Source: Mesorhizobium_B sp963522145 (lineage in GTDB: Bacteria; Pseudomonadota; Alphaproteobacteria; Rhizobiales; Rhizobiaceae). From it: 64,000 nt of DNA. Positions within the stretch are counted from its first letter, which is position 1. Every line of letters begins with the position of its first letter. This document shows positions 16,428-25,549 of the stretch, piece after piece. A program made the position numbers and the translations under genes. The stretch is taken from NCBI GenBank assembly GCA_963522145.1, contig CAUQXI010000004.1:1-64000 (forward strand). The letters run 5' to 3'. Under the pieces are notes generated by a model that had not been told where the DNA came from, did no database searches, and saw only the letters and a program-made list of their open reading frames with translations.

Positions 16428-17507
16428 ATGTTAGCACTGCTGAGAAGTTACGGACTGGGTGTGCTTGTTGTCGCGACCCTGGGCTGCACCGCCGGAGCGT
16501 TCGCCGAGGATGTGAGCCTGCTGGAGGGCGTGACGCCCCACGCCGGCAGCAATCCCCTCACCGAAGCCAACAAGTACAAGAAGGATGGCCCCTGGGTCAT
16601 CGGCATGAGCGACTTCGGCGTCAATGCCAACACCTGGACCGTCCAAGTGGCCCACGAGGCGGAGAATGCCGCGAAGAAGGACTCGCGGATCTCCAAGTTC
16701 ATCCTGCTCGATGCGGGGTTCGACCAGAAGAAGCAGGTTGCCGACATCGAGGACCTGATCGCACAGGGTGTTGACGCGATCATCGTGCAGCCTGTGACGT
16801 CGACCTCGGCCAATGCGAGCATCGAGAAGGCCGTCAAGGCCGGCATTCCAGTGGTCCTGCACACCGGCCGCATCGACTCCGACGCATTCACCACCGAAAT
16901 CCAGGGCGGCGCCGAGCACTTCGGCAAGGTGATGGGCGACTGGCTGGTCAAGACTGTCGGAAATGACGGCAAGATCTGGGTACTGCGCGGTCTTGCGGGT
17001 CACCCCGAAGACACCAACCGCTACAATGGCCTGAAGCAGAGCCTTGAAGGCACCAACATCCAGATCATCGCCGAGGAGCATGGCGATTGGCAGTATGACA
17101 AGGCCAAGAAGCTCTGCGAGACGCTTTACCTGAACAACCCCGAGGTTGACGGCATCTGGTCGTCGGGAGCCGACATGACGCGAGCCTGCGTCGACGTCTT
17201 CAAGCAGTTCGGTGCGGCGATCCCGCCGATCTCCGGCGAGGGCAACAACGGCTATTTCGGCCAGTGGATCGCGGACAAGTTCGAGTCGATCTCTCCGGAA
17301 TACAGCCCGGCGCAGGGCGCTGCGGGCGTACGCGCCGCGGTGGCGCTGCTGGAGGGCAAGCAGCTCCACCACAGCTATGCCTACAACCCTCCGGGCTGGG
17401 ACCGCGAAAAAGCGGCCAAATACTACCGGGATGACCTGAGCGCGAACGTATGGTGGCCGAGCGAGCTTCCCGAGGACCAGCTCAAGGAGTTCTACGGGAA
17501 GAAGTGA
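16428..17507 (+). CDS. Periplasmic sugar-binding protein, importer 2
   Basis: 359 residues; ATG 16428 has AAGGAGGAG upstream. A signal peptide ends near residue 26 (AGAFAED). It is a type I sugar-binding protein, with GMSDFGVNANTW at the start of the first lobe, DLIAQGVDAIIVQP and VLRGLAGHPEDTNRYNG. It delivers substrate to the ATPase and permeases encoded next. A hairpin follows the stop. Confidence 0.9.
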   Translation: MLALLRSYGLGVLVVATLGCTAGAFAEDVSLLEGVTPHAGSNPLTEANKYKKDGPWVIGMSDFGVNANTWTVQVAHEAENAAKKDSRISKFILLDAGFDQKKQVADIEDLIAQGVDAIIVQPVTSTSANASIEKAVKAGIPVVLHTGRIDSDAFTTEIQGGAEHFGKVMGDWLVKTVGNDGKIWVLRGLAGHPEDTNRYNGLKQSLEGTNIQIIAEEHGDWQYDKAKKLCETLYLNNPEVDGIWSSGADMTRACVDVFKQFGAAIPPISGEGNNGYFGQWIADKFESISPEYSPAQGAAGVRAAVALLEGKQLHHSYAYNPPGWDREKAAKYYRDDLSANVWWPSELPEDQLKEFYGKK

Positions 17508-17525
17508 GGCGCAAGCCTGCGCATA

Positions 17526-17553
17526 GCCGGAAGGCGGCTCGCCGCCCTCCGGC
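17526..17553 (+). terminator. 12-bp hairpin after the importer 2 binding-protein gene
   Basis: Arms GCCGGAAGGCGG and CCGCCCTCCGGC (one mismatch) with loop CTCG lie 18 bp after the stop and before the ATPase ribosome site. It lacks a U-tract and probably stabilises the upstream message or partly limits read-through. Confidence 0.6.
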
Positions 17554-17580
17554 CGGCCGTGTCGTGATGGAGGACATCAA

Positions 17581-19101
17581 GTGAGTGCCGCGACGAGCCT
17601 CATCGAGATCTCGAATATCTCCAAAGCCTTCGGGGGAAGCTATGCGCTCCAGTCGGTTTCCCTGGAGCTAAGGGCCGGCAGCGTTCACGCGCTGATGGGC
17701 GAGAACGGCGCCGGCAAATCGACGTTGATGAAAATTCTCGCCGGTGTGCATCGCCCGGATAGCGGCGAAATCTTCATGAACGGCAACAAGCTCGACCTAA
17801 AGTCGCCGCGGGATGCGCTGGATGCCGGCATTTCCACGGTGTTCCAGGAGCACTCGCTCCTTCCCAATCTGACGATTGCCGAAAACATGTTTCTCGGCCG
17901 CGAGCCCGTGACACGCTTTGGCTCGATCGACTACTCCACCATGAACGCGCAGACTAGCAAGGCGCTGAAGGAGTTGGATCTCGACCTCGATCCCTCGCGG
18001 CTCGTTGCGGGACTCACCATCGCCGAGCGCCAGTTCGTTGAAATTGCGCACTGCATCAAGGCCGATGCAAGCGTCCTGATCCTCGATGAGCCCACGGCGG
18101 CACTGAACGCGGCCGACGTCGAGGTGCTCAACCGGAACGTCCGCCGGCTCCGCGACCGCGGCAAGGCGATTGTCTACATCTCCCACCGCATGGAGGAGAT
18201 CTTCGAGCTTTGTGACACGGTCACGGTGCTGAAGGACGGCCAGCTCGTCTACACGCAGTCGCTGGCCGAGATCACGCCTGACGGTCTGATCGCGATGATG
18301 GTGGGACGCGAGTTGCAGAACCTCTTCCCAAACCGGAGTCAGCGCACGGGAGACGAGATACTCGCTGTGCGCGATCTCAAGCTCACTGAACATTCCCTGC
18401 CATTCTCGCTCGCGCTGCGCCGTGGCGAGATCGTGGCTCTGGCGGGGCTCGAAGGTCAGGGGCAGCAGCAGTTCCTGCGTTCGCTGATCGGCCGCTTTGC
18501 TCCCATATCCGGTAGCGCGACGTTCAAAGGGGTCGGTTTGAACCTTCCGCTCACCGAGAGCGGCGGGGTGCGCCATCTGCAGAAGCTCGGCGCTGGGTTC
18601 GTGCCGGAGGACCGCAAGGAGGAAGGGCTCTTCCTCGGCCTGCCTGTCTCGCACAATATCGCTATCGGTCTGCATTCCCGGCAGTCCGAGTTCGCGCTCG
18701 CCCGCTCCTACCGCGCCGTAGTGAGCCGCCTGATGGATGCCCTGAAGGTCAAGGCGGCCGGCGCTTCCTCACCGGTGCGCGTCCTGTCCGGCGGCAATCA
18801 GCAGAAGGTGCTGCTTGGCCGATACCTGGCGGCGGACGTCGATCTCCTGCTCATTGAGGAGCCGACGCGTGGCGTCGATATCGGCGCGAAGTCAGACATA
18901 TACCGTCTCCTCCGCGACTTCGCCGAGCGTGGCGGTGCCGTGCTGGTGCTATCCCGCGAGACCCTGGAACTCATTGGGCTCTGCGACCGCATCTATGTGG
19001 TGCACGACGGCACTGTGGTGGCGGAGATGCCCGCGGTTGAGGCAACCGAACACAAGATCCTCGATGCCGCCCTCACGGCCGGCACGACACGTCACAACTA
19101 G
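17581..19101 (+). CDS. Sugar ABC transporter ATPase (RbsA-like), importer 2
   Basis: 506 residues from GTG 17581, with ATGGAGGAC upstream. It has two nucleotide-binding domains in one chain: Walker A GENGAGKST near residue 41, Walker B LILDEPTAAL, and a second signature LSGGNQQKVLLGRYL with LLIEEPTRGVD. The second Walker A region is degenerate (GLEGQGQQQF), as usual in this family. It energises the two permeases immediately downstream. Confidence 0.93.
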   Translation: MSAATSLIEISNISKAFGGSYALQSVSLELRAGSVHALMGENGAGKSTLMKILAGVHRPDSGEIFMNGNKLDLKSPRDALDAGISTVFQEHSLLPNLTIAENMFLGREPVTRFGSIDYSTMNAQTSKALKELDLDLDPSRLVAGLTIAERQFVEIAHCIKADASVLILDEPTAALNAADVEVLNRNVRRLRDRGKAIVYISHRMEEIFELCDTVTVLKDGQLVYTQSLAEITPDGLIAMMVGRELQNLFPNRSQRTGDEILAVRDLKLTEHSLPFSLALRRGEIVALAGLEGQGQQQFLRSLIGRFAPISGSATFKGVGLNLPLTESGGVRHLQKLGAGFVPEDRKEEGLFLGLPVSHNIAIGLHSRQSEFALARSYRAVVSRLMDALKVKAAGASSPVRVLSGGNQQKVLLGRYLAADVDLLLIEEPTRGVDIGAKSDIYRLLRDFAERGGAVLVLSRETLELIGLCDRIYVVHDGTVVAEMPAVEATEHKILDAALTAGTTRHN

Positions 19102-19109
19102 GGACGACG

Positions 19110-20072
19110 ATGGCACGTTCGCTGCTCGACACCTTCCGCCGCAAGGAGTCCAGGCAGGGACTCTGGCTGCTGCCGCTGCTCGTCGCCGTCGCGATGGCCG
19201 TGTGGCTTTCGCTTCAGACAAGCCAGTTCGCCCGGACGGAAAACCTTCTCAATGTCGTGGCGCAGGCCATGCCGCTGGTGATCGCTGCGATCGGACAGCT
19301 GGTGGTGATCCTGATTGGTGGTCTCGATCTCTCGGTGGGATCGGTCATCAGCTTCACAACCGCGATGCTGGCACTCGACGCACCCGGAGTGGTCACGCTA
19401 CCCGCAGTGTTTCTGCTCGCCAGCCTGATCGGTCTGGTCAACGGCCTCGCCGTCACGCGCTTCCGGGTGCATCCGATCATCGCGACGCTGTCCACCCAGT
19501 ACATCGTCCTCGGCATCACCCGTGTGCTGCGACCGGTCTCCGGTGGAAGCGTGCCGGATGCCGTGATTGCCGCCGTATCAGGGAGCTTCCTCGGTGTTCC
19601 AGGCCCGGTGTTCTGGGGCATCGCGCTGGTCATTCTGGCCTGGAGGCTGCTCTATGGCTCGCGCTTCGGCCTGCACCTCTTTGCAATCGGCGGCGGTGTT
19701 GCGGCGGGCGCTACCGACGCCGCCCATAACTTCGGCGTGGCCGACAAGCGCAACGTCGTTCTCGCCTATGTGACGTGCTCCTGCTTTGCGGCGCTCGCCG
19801 GGGTGTTCCTGGCCGGCCGCATCGTCTCCGGCGATCCGAATGTCGGACTGCTCTTCGAACTCGACACAATCACCGCCGTGGCACTCGGCGGAACGCAGCT
19901 TTCGGGGGGCACCGGTAGCCTGCACGGAACCGTTATCGGTGCCATTGTGCTCGCCCTTCTCTCGAACGGGATGAACCTCTCAAACGTCTCGCCCTTTGTC
20001 CAAACCGCCATCAAGGGCGTGCTGCTGCTTGCTGTCGTGGGACTGCAGTCCCGAAAGAAGATGGGTCTCTGA
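19110..20072 (+). CDS. Sugar ABC transporter permease, importer 2, subunit 1
   Basis: 320 residues, RbsC-type. The motifs GGLDLSVGS and GGTQLSGGTGS are present, with several hydrophobic membrane segments. It begins 8 bp after the ATPase stop and ends 3 bp before the second permease gene, so the two form a heterodimeric channel. Confidence 0.92.
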   Translation: MARSLLDTFRRKESRQGLWLLPLLVAVAMAVWLSLQTSQFARTENLLNVVAQAMPLVIAAIGQLVVILIGGLDLSVGSVISFTTAMLALDAPGVVTLPAVFLLASLIGLVNGLAVTRFRVHPIIATLSTQYIVLGITRVLRPVSGGSVPDAVIAAVSGSFLGVPGPVFWGIALVILAWRLLYGSRFGLHLFAIGGGVAAGATDAAHNFGVADKRNVVLAYVTCSCFAALAGVFLAGRIVSGDPNVGLLFELDTITAVALGGTQLSGGTGSLHGTVIGAIVLALLSNGMNLSNVSPFVQTAIKGVLLLAVVGLQSRKKMGL

Positions 20073-20075
20073 GCC

Positions 20076-21029
20076 ATGGCTGCCGTGCTGAGCAACCGCG
20101 TCACCCAGTGCCTGTTGCGGATTCCGCCGTCGTACTTCGTTTTCGTGGCGATGCTGATGATCCTGTCGATCGCCCGGCCCAACATGCTCAACCTCAACAT
20201 CATGGGGATCTTCGTTCGCCAGATCGTGCCGCTCGGCATCTTGGTGCTCGGCCAGCTTCTGGTCATTCGTGTCAAGTCGATCGACCTCTCAGGCGGCGGC
20301 GTGATCCTGCTGATCAACTACTTCATCTCGTCGGGCACCTTTCCGGCTGCGACCCTGCCGTTCTACATCGCTCTGGCCCTGATCATCGGGCTGGCCATCG
20401 GCCTCTTCAACGGCTTCATGATCGGCTATCGGCGCGTTTCGGCGGTGATCGTCACGCTCGCGGTCAGCATCATCCTGATCGGGTTGGTTCAATTCCTGTC
20501 CAGCGGTAGTCCACCCGGAGACGTGCCCGCTATTTTCAACGACCTGTACAACACCAAGGTCGGCCCTCTCCCGACCCCAGTGATCTTCTGGGTCCTGATC
20601 ACAGCCCTGATGTCAGCCTTGCTGTCTCTGACGGTGTTCGGCCGCTACGTGGCTTCGGTGGGCGAAAGTGCAGAGGCCGCTCATTTCTCGGGCGTACCGG
20701 TGCAGCGCACCGTAATCCTCGCCCACACGCTGGCCGGGTTGATCGCTGGCCTCGCCGCACTGGTCCAAACCGCGTCCATCGCGGTGGGCAGCGTGCGCGT
20801 CGGCCTCGACCTGCCGATTCTGGCCGTGGCAGCGACGATCCTGGGCGGTGGCGTCTTCGGCCGCGGCGAAGGCGGCGTTTGGGGACCCTTCTTTGGCGTC
20901 CTGTCCTTCGCGTTGCTATTCGTCGTGCTCACCGTCTTCGGCGTCGAGGAGCCCGGCAAGCTGATCATCCAGGGCGTCATCATCCTGGCCGCCGCTGTGT
21001 TCTATGGCGCCCGCGGCCAGAGCGCGTAA
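20076..21029 (+). CDS. Sugar ABC transporter permease, importer 2, subunit 2
   Basis: 317 residues, RbsC-type, more diverged than its partner: the conserved segment reads VKSIDLSGGGV instead of the usual DLSVGS, and the C-terminal glycine motif is GGGVFGRGEGG. Many hydrophobic segments fit an inner-membrane permease. It directly follows subunit 1. Confidence 0.9.
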   Translation: MAAVLSNRVTQCLLRIPPSYFVFVAMLMILSIARPNMLNLNIMGIFVRQIVPLGILVLGQLLVIRVKSIDLSGGGVILLINYFISSGTFPAATLPFYIALALIIGLAIGLFNGFMIGYRRVSAVIVTLAVSIILIGLVQFLSSGSPPGDVPAIFNDLYNTKVGPLPTPVIFWVLITALMSALLSLTVFGRYVASVGESAEAAHFSGVPVQRTVILAHTLAGLIAGLAALVQTASIAVGSVRVGLDLPILAVAATILGGGVFGRGEGGVWGPFFGVLSFALLFVVLTVFGVEEPGKLIIQGVIILAAAVFYGARGQSA

Positions 21030-21167
21030 CACGCGAGCCTGCGGCAGATCAGTTTGCGATCCGTCCGCAAGCAACACGTAAGTATGGGCCATGGGGCGGC
21101 GCATATGCTCGGCCCAGCCTACCGGGGCCTCAAATCATCAACATTCAGCAAGAAAAGAGTGAGCGGA

Positions 21168-21848
21168 ATGCCAAGCAGAAAAAGCATCATGTGCTATGGG
21201 GATTCTCTCACCTGGGGATGGATTCCGGTGAAAGAGGGATCGCCAACCTATCGTTACCCCTTCGAACAGCGTTGGACCGGGGTCATGGCCGCAGCGCTGG
21301 GGTCAAACTATTCCATCGTCGAAGAAGGGCTCAGCGCCAGGACTACGAGCCTCGATGATCCCAACGATCCTCGCCTCAACGGTTCCGCATACCTTCCGGC
21401 GGCTCTAGCGAGCCATCTGCCGCTTGATCTCGTGATCGTCATGCTGGGCACAAACGACACGAAATCGTACTTCCATCGCACCCCTTACGAGGTCGCCAAC
21501 GGCATGGCCAAGCTTGTGGGACAGATCCTGACAAGCGCCTACGGCGTTGGCACTCCTTATCTCGCCCCCAAGGTGCTGATCGTCGCGCCGCCGCCGCTCA
21601 CGCCGATGCCCGATCCGTGGTTCGAAGGCATGTTCGGCGGCGGTCATGAAAAGTCGCGCGAACTGGCCAGGCACTACGAGGCGCTCTCGAACTTTATGAA
21701 GGTCCACTTCCTGAATGCCGGCGACTTCATCACCACGGATGGCGTCGACGGCATCCACTTCACGGCCGAGAACAATGCCGATCTGGGCCGCGCGATCGCG
21801 GACAAGGTCAGGACCATCCTCGAGAACGGGGTTGCCCAAGCTGGCTGA
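21168..21848 (+). CDS. SGNH/GDSL hydrolase, copy 2
   Basis: 226 residues from ATG 21168. The catalytic blocks are Ser13 (YGDSLTWG), GTND at 94-97 and Asp194/His197 in DGIH. It is clearly paralogous to the hydrolase at 15459: both share an EEGLSxRTT segment, LGTND, IVAPPP and an EKSR segment at equivalent places. No export signal is seen. Position at the end of the importer 2 operon (138 bp after the permease) suggests it works on the imported substrate, for example by removing an acyl group. Confidence 0.88.
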   Translation: MPSRKSIMCYGDSLTWGWIPVKEGSPTYRYPFEQRWTGVMAAALGSNYSIVEEGLSARTTSLDDPNDPRLNGSAYLPAALASHLPLDLVIVMLGTNDTKSYFHRTPYEVANGMAKLVGQILTSAYGVGTPYLAPKVLIVAPPPLTPMPDPWFEGMFGGGHEKSRELARHYEALSNFMKVHFLNAGDFITTDGVDGIHFTAENNADLGRAIADKVRTILENGVAQAG

Positions 21849-21952
21849 CGAGGCCGGGCGGCGCCAAGGTGCACCGTCCGACGCCTCTCCGTGAAAGTAC
21901 GGAACAAGCCATGCCGTGAAAACAGGGCGCTGGAGACGAAGCCGCATCTTGA

Positions 21953-22024
21953 AACGCGACCTATAGGGTCGCGATCATCGGCTGCGGCGTGATCGTTTGC
22001 GAAGCCCAAGCCGGTGCCGTTTGA
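21953..22024 (+). pseudogene. Possible remnant of a Gfo/Idh/MocA-type dehydrogenase N-terminus
   Basis: Between the convergent SGNH and TetR genes a short frame reads TYRVAIIGCGVI and then stops after about 20 codons at TGA 22022. This looks like the Rossmann start of a Gfo/Idh/MocA sugar dehydrogenase, but there is no start codon, the third glycine is lost, and no continuation is visible. It suggests deletion of a dehydrogenase gene here. A 7-bp inverted repeat CGCGACC-N5-GGTCGCG (21955-21973) overlaps it. The match is short and could be chance. Confidence 0.3.
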
Positions 22025-22033
22025 CCGGGGTTC

Positions 22034-22738
22034 CTACCCCCTTTTCTTTTCCGGCGGGATCGCTGGACGCGGACGGGCTGCCAGTTCGATTGCCTCCGGC
22101 TCGCCGATGCCGGCCATGCAGAGCAGACGGACGACCGTTTCCTGTATCAGCAACAGCGGCAGCTGCTTTTGCGTGATCGCGAGGCTTGCACCGACGATGG
22201 CATAGGTCGCCATCTTCCAGACGAGCGTTGCATCCGCCATCTTGAAGCGGCCTGCGCCCTTGGCGTTTTCCAGGTCGCGGATGGCGAAGGGGCCGAGGCA
22301 GCGGAACATTGCATCGGCGATGACTTCGGGCCGGTTCAGCAACTGTTTCCAACGAAAGTCGCCCGTTGCATGGTCCATGACCGTGCGGATGCCGAAGGCA
22401 TAAACCTGCGCGGGATCGTCGAATGTGTTCGTGACTTCCTCGATGCGTAGCGCGAGGTCGTGCATCACGCGCTCCATTACGGACACCGCAAGGTCGTCCT
22501 TGGACTTGAAGTAGCTGTAAACCGTCCCGGCGCCGACATCGGCCAGACGCGCGATCTCCTGCATGGTCGCGGCATCGATCCCCTTTTCCGAGATCACGCG
22601 ATAGCCCGCCTCGACCAGAGCTTCCCGGTTGCGCTCCTGCCTTAGCGCCACTCGTCCCTTCAGCAATGTTTCCTGCTCCTCGCAACGTTTGCGCGCGTCG
22701 CTCCGGTTTGAATGAGGCTGCCGTCGAGGAGGTGTCAA
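22034..22738 (-). CDS. TetR-family regulator of the aromatic module
   Basis: 234 residues, with an unusually long charged N-terminus (about 30 residues) before the helix-turn-helix (ATMQEIARLADVGAGTVYSYFKSKDDL). The ligand-binding C-terminal domain is the usual all-helical type with no recognisable signature. It is divergent from the flavin monooxygenase gene, and a 19-bp inverted repeat lies in the shared gap with a second copy before the importer gene, so it most likely represses both units until an aromatic effector binds. Confidence 0.88.
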   Translation of the reverse strand: MTPPRRQPHSNRSDARKRCEEQETLLKGRVALRQERNREALVEAGYRVISEKGIDAATMQEIARLADVGAGTVYSYFKSKDDLAVSVMERVMHDLALRIEEVTNTFDDPAQVYAFGIRTVMDHATGDFRWKQLLNRPEVIADAMFRCLGPFAIRDLENAKGAGRFKMADATLVWKMATYAIVGASLAITQKQLPLLLIQETVVRLLCMAGIGEPEAIELAARPRPAIPPEKKRG

Positions 22739-22806
22739 GATCGAACTGGACTCGATCCAGATAGCAAAGAAATTTCCGCGAAAGCATGATCTTGACCCGC
22801 GCTCGA

Positions 22807-22825
22807 AATTGAATGACGTTCAATT
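22807..22825. promoter_or_regulatory. Candidate TetR operator, site 1
   Basis: AATTGAA-TGACG-TTCAATT is a perfect inverted repeat with 7-bp arms, lying 33 bp before the monooxygenase start and 68 bp before the TetR start. A -35-like TTGACC is at 22792-22797. The same repeat with a different spacer occurs at 25936. Confidence 0.65.
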
Positions 22826-22858
22826 CTGGCGCTGGAGGCTGCGCTTTTGGGAGGCTTC

Positions 22859-24055
22859 ATGAACATGCACGCTTCTGCGGGCATAAACGCGTCCAACGTC
22901 AAGGCCGTCGCTGAAGGCCTGATTTCCGAACTCTCGTCGCGCGCTTTCCAGACTGAAAGGGACCGCAAGGTGCCGGCCGAGAACATCCGGCTGCTGCATG
23001 ACAGCGGCCTGCTTGGCATCTTCCGGTCCAGAAAGTGGGGCGGTTCGGAGCTGTCGATGCGCGCCCATGTGGATGCGGTCGCGACTGTCGCCAAGGGCTG
23101 CGCAGCCACCGCCTGGGTTCTCGGCGTCTACCATGCGCACGACTACATCATCGGCCACATGAGCCCGAAGGTTCAGGAGGAGATCTACACGACCGGCGAC
23201 ATCCAGGCCGTTTCGGCGGTGATCGGCCCGCGTGGCAAGGCGGTGCGCCAGGCGGATGGATCCTATGTTCTCAACGGCTTCTGGCCGTTTGCGTCCGGCA
23301 ACGCGGCCGCGCACTGGCTCCTGCTCGGCGCCGAAGTGTTCGACGAAAGCGGGCACAAGCTGGACGAGGGCGACTTCGCCGTCCCGGCGGAGCACGTCGA
23401 GAAACTCGACGACTGGCATGTCGCGGGGTTGCAGGGCACCGGCTCCAACTCGGTGAAGTGCACGAATGTCGTCGTGCCGGCACACCGCTTCGTGTCGCTT
23501 CCGGCGATCCTGGAGAACCAGACGCCCGTCTTCGCCTCTGCCGACGCCCCGGCGATCTACAAGTGCCAGGGCGGTCCGGCGCTCGGCATGTTCATCGCCA
23601 CCTCGGCTCTTGGCGCGGCGCGGCGGTCACTCGAGGAGTTCCTCAAGGTCGTGCCCGGCAAGAAGGTGATGTACACTTCTCACATCTCGCACGAATGGAC
23701 CGCCCTGCAGATGGCCCTCGGCGAAGCCGCCTCCTTGATCCATCAGGCCGAGCTGGTTTTCTACCGGGCCGCAGACGATGTCGACGATTATGCCCGGCGT
23801 GGCGCGAAGATGCCGATGGACCTGCGCGGCCGCATCCGCATGGACATCACCGTTGTGCCGCGCCTTTGCCGCGACGCCGTTCAGAAGCTCCTGACCATCG
23901 GAGGGGCCGCCGGCCTTTCGTTGAAAAGCCCGATCCAGCTCAATTTCCGCAACCTGCAGGCCACCACCATGCACGGCTTCCTGCTCCATGACGCCGGAGC
24001 CGAGATTTATGGCCGTGTGCTGCTTGGAGTGGATCCCGGCACGGGCGTGGTTTGA
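22859..24055 (+). CDS. Flavin-dependent monooxygenase, oxygenase component
   Basis: 398 residues; ATG 22859 has GGGAGG upstream. It has the acyl-CoA-dehydrogenase fold of two-component aromatic hydroxylases (C2 4-hydroxyphenylacetate hydroxylase, HsaA, resorcinol hydroxylase GraA type), seen in SRKWGGSEL, CAATAWVLGVYHAH, WPFASG and the C-terminal region GLSLKSPIQLNFRNLQATTMH. It would use FADH2 or FMNH2 from the reductase encoded 9 bp downstream to hydroxylate a phenol. With hydroxyquinol dioxygenase next, a dihydroxybenzene such as resorcinol (giving hydroxyquinol) is the most reasonable substrate; this is inference from context. Confidence 0.88.
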   Translation: MNMHASAGINASNVKAVAEGLISELSSRAFQTERDRKVPAENIRLLHDSGLLGIFRSRKWGGSELSMRAHVDAVATVAKGCAATAWVLGVYHAHDYIIGHMSPKVQEEIYTTGDIQAVSAVIGPRGKAVRQADGSYVLNGFWPFASGNAAAHWLLLGAEVFDESGHKLDEGDFAVPAEHVEKLDDWHVAGLQGTGSNSVKCTNVVVPAHRFVSLPAILENQTPVFASADAPAIYKCQGGPALGMFIATSALGAARRSLEEFLKVVPGKKVMYTSHISHEWTALQMALGEAASLIHQAELVFYRAADDVDDYARRGAKMPMDLRGRIRMDITVVPRLCRDAVQKLLTIGGAAGLSLKSPIQLNFRNLQATTMHGFLLHDAGAEIYGRVLLGVDPGTGVV

Positions 24056-24064
24056 GAGCAGGCC

Positions 24065-24613
24065 GTGCGGATCGAGGCTTCAGCCCTGTCCCCGGTACCG
24101 GCGGCGGAATATGTCGCGGCCGTCGCCCAGCATGTGTCGTCGGTCTGCGTCATCACCACGGAGCTCGCAGGAGACCGTTTCGGCCTGACGGCCACCGCCG
24201 TATCATCCGTGTCCGCTGAGCCGCCGCGCCTTCTGGTGTGCGTGAACAAGAACGGCCTGACCCATGAGAAGATCGTTCAATCAGGGCATTTCTGCGTGAA
24301 CGTCCTGACCGAAGCCCATGACAAGGTGGCGATGGTGTTTGCCGGAATGGGCGGCAGGAAGGACGACCATTTCGCCACCGGCGACTGGACGGTGCTGGGA
24401 ACCGGCGCGCCGGTTCTCGTCGGAGCCGCCGCGGTTTTCGACTGCCTGGTGGGCGAAACGTCTGATCAGGCGACGCATACCGTCTTCTTCGGCGATGTCG
24501 TCGCGACGACTCATCTTAAGGGTGAGGACACGCTTCTTTACGGGGCGCGCCGCTTCCGGCAGCTCAGAAAGATCTTCGCCGGGTTTGGCGGTGACGGGGA
24601 CGAGTATCTATGA
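24065..24613 (+). CDS. Flavin reductase component
   Basis: 182 residues from GTG 24065. It belongs to the HpaC/NtaB flavin reductase family: the FMN-binding segment runs VCVITTE...GLTATAVSSVSAEPP, followed by SGHFCVNVL and a C-terminal LLYGARRFRQL. It supplies reduced flavin to the adjacent oxygenase, with NAD(P)H as donor. The 9-bp gap supports a two-component pair. Confidence 0.9.
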   Translation: MRIEASALSPVPAAEYVAAVAQHVSSVCVITTELAGDRFGLTATAVSSVSAEPPRLLVCVNKNGLTHEKIVQSGHFCVNVLTEAHDKVAMVFAGMGGRKDDHFATGDWTVLGTGAPVLVGAAAVFDCLVGETSDQATHTVFFGDVVATTHLKGEDTLLYGARRFRQLRKIFAGFGGDGDEYL

Positions 24614-24691
24614 GCGCCCTCGCCGGCGCAAAGGCCGTTTTGACAGGGAGGAGCAGGCGTTCCGCATGAAGCGCGCTGCCGGGAGGAAGCT

Positions 24692-25537
24692 ATGACGCGA
24701 TATTTCACGGAAGAACTGTCGGAAGACACGGTCAATGCCCGCATGGGCGCAGCCACTTCGCCGCGCCTCGCTCAGGTGATGGCCTGCCTTGTCGAGCACC
24801 TGCACGCTTTTGCCAAGGAGGTCCACCTGACCCAGGAGGAGTGGGAGTTCGGGATAGGCTTTCTTACCCGGACGGGCCAGATCTGCAGCGAGGAGCGCCA
24901 GGAGTTCATCCTTCTGTCAGACGTGCTCGGCTTCTCGATGCTGGTGGACGCGATCAACAACCGGCGTCCGATCGGCGCAACCGAGAACACCGTTCTTGGC
25001 CCTTTTCACGTCGAGGACGCGCCTGTTCGAGCCATGGGCGAGAACATCAGTCAGGATGGCAAGGGCGAGAGCTGCCTGTACGAAGGCAAGGTCATCGACC
25101 TGCACGGCAATCCGATCGCAGGCGCGCGGATCGACGTCTGGTCTGACAATGCGGACGGTTTCTATGACGTTCAGCAGCCCGGCATCCAACCACGTTGGAA
25201 CAATCGCGGGATCTTTGTGACAGGCGAGGACGGCAGCTACTCATTTATCGGCATCAAGCCGGTCTCCTATCCGATTCCCGATGATGGCCCAGTCGGCAAG
25301 ATGCTCGGCAGTCTCGGCAGGCATCCCTACCGGCCGGCTCACATGCATTACATCGTGTCTTCCAATGGATATCAGAAGGTCGTGACCCACACCTTCGTGG
25401 GCGACGACACATATCTGGAGTCCGATGCCGTGTTCGGCGTGAAGAAGTCACTGGTGGCGCCGTTCGAGCGCATCAGGAATGGCGAAACGCTTTGGCGGTC
25501 GCCGTTCGACTTCGTGCTGACACCCCTTGCCGCCTGA
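24692..25537 (+). CDS. Intradiol dioxygenase, hydroxyquinol 1,2-dioxygenase type
   Basis: 281 residues; ATG 24692 follows GGGAGGAAG. The non-haem iron ligands are visible: Tyr158 (GFYDVQ), Tyr193 (SYPIPDDG), His217 and His219 (PAHMHY). The N-terminal helical dimerisation domain (about residues 1-95) and the GPFHVEDAP segment are typical of hydroxyquinol/catechol 1,2-dioxygenases. Ring cleavage of hydroxyquinol would give 3-hydroxy-cis,cis-muconate, the enol form of maleylacetate. Maleylacetate reductase in the same cluster (30796) favours hydroxyquinol over catechol. Confidence 0.9.
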   Translation: MTRYFTEELSEDTVNARMGAATSPRLAQVMACLVEHLHAFAKEVHLTQEEWEFGIGFLTRTGQICSEERQEFILLSDVLGFSMLVDAINNRRPIGATENTVLGPFHVEDAPVRAMGENISQDGKGESCLYEGKVIDLHGNPIAGARIDVWSDNADGFYDVQQPGIQPRWNNRGIFVTGEDGSYSFIGIKPVSYPIPDDGPVGKMLGSLGRHPYRPAHMHYIVSSNGYQKVVTHTFVGDDTYLESDAVFGVKKSLVAPFERIRNGETLWRSPFDFVLTPLAA

Positions 25538-25549
25538 GGAGAAACAGCC

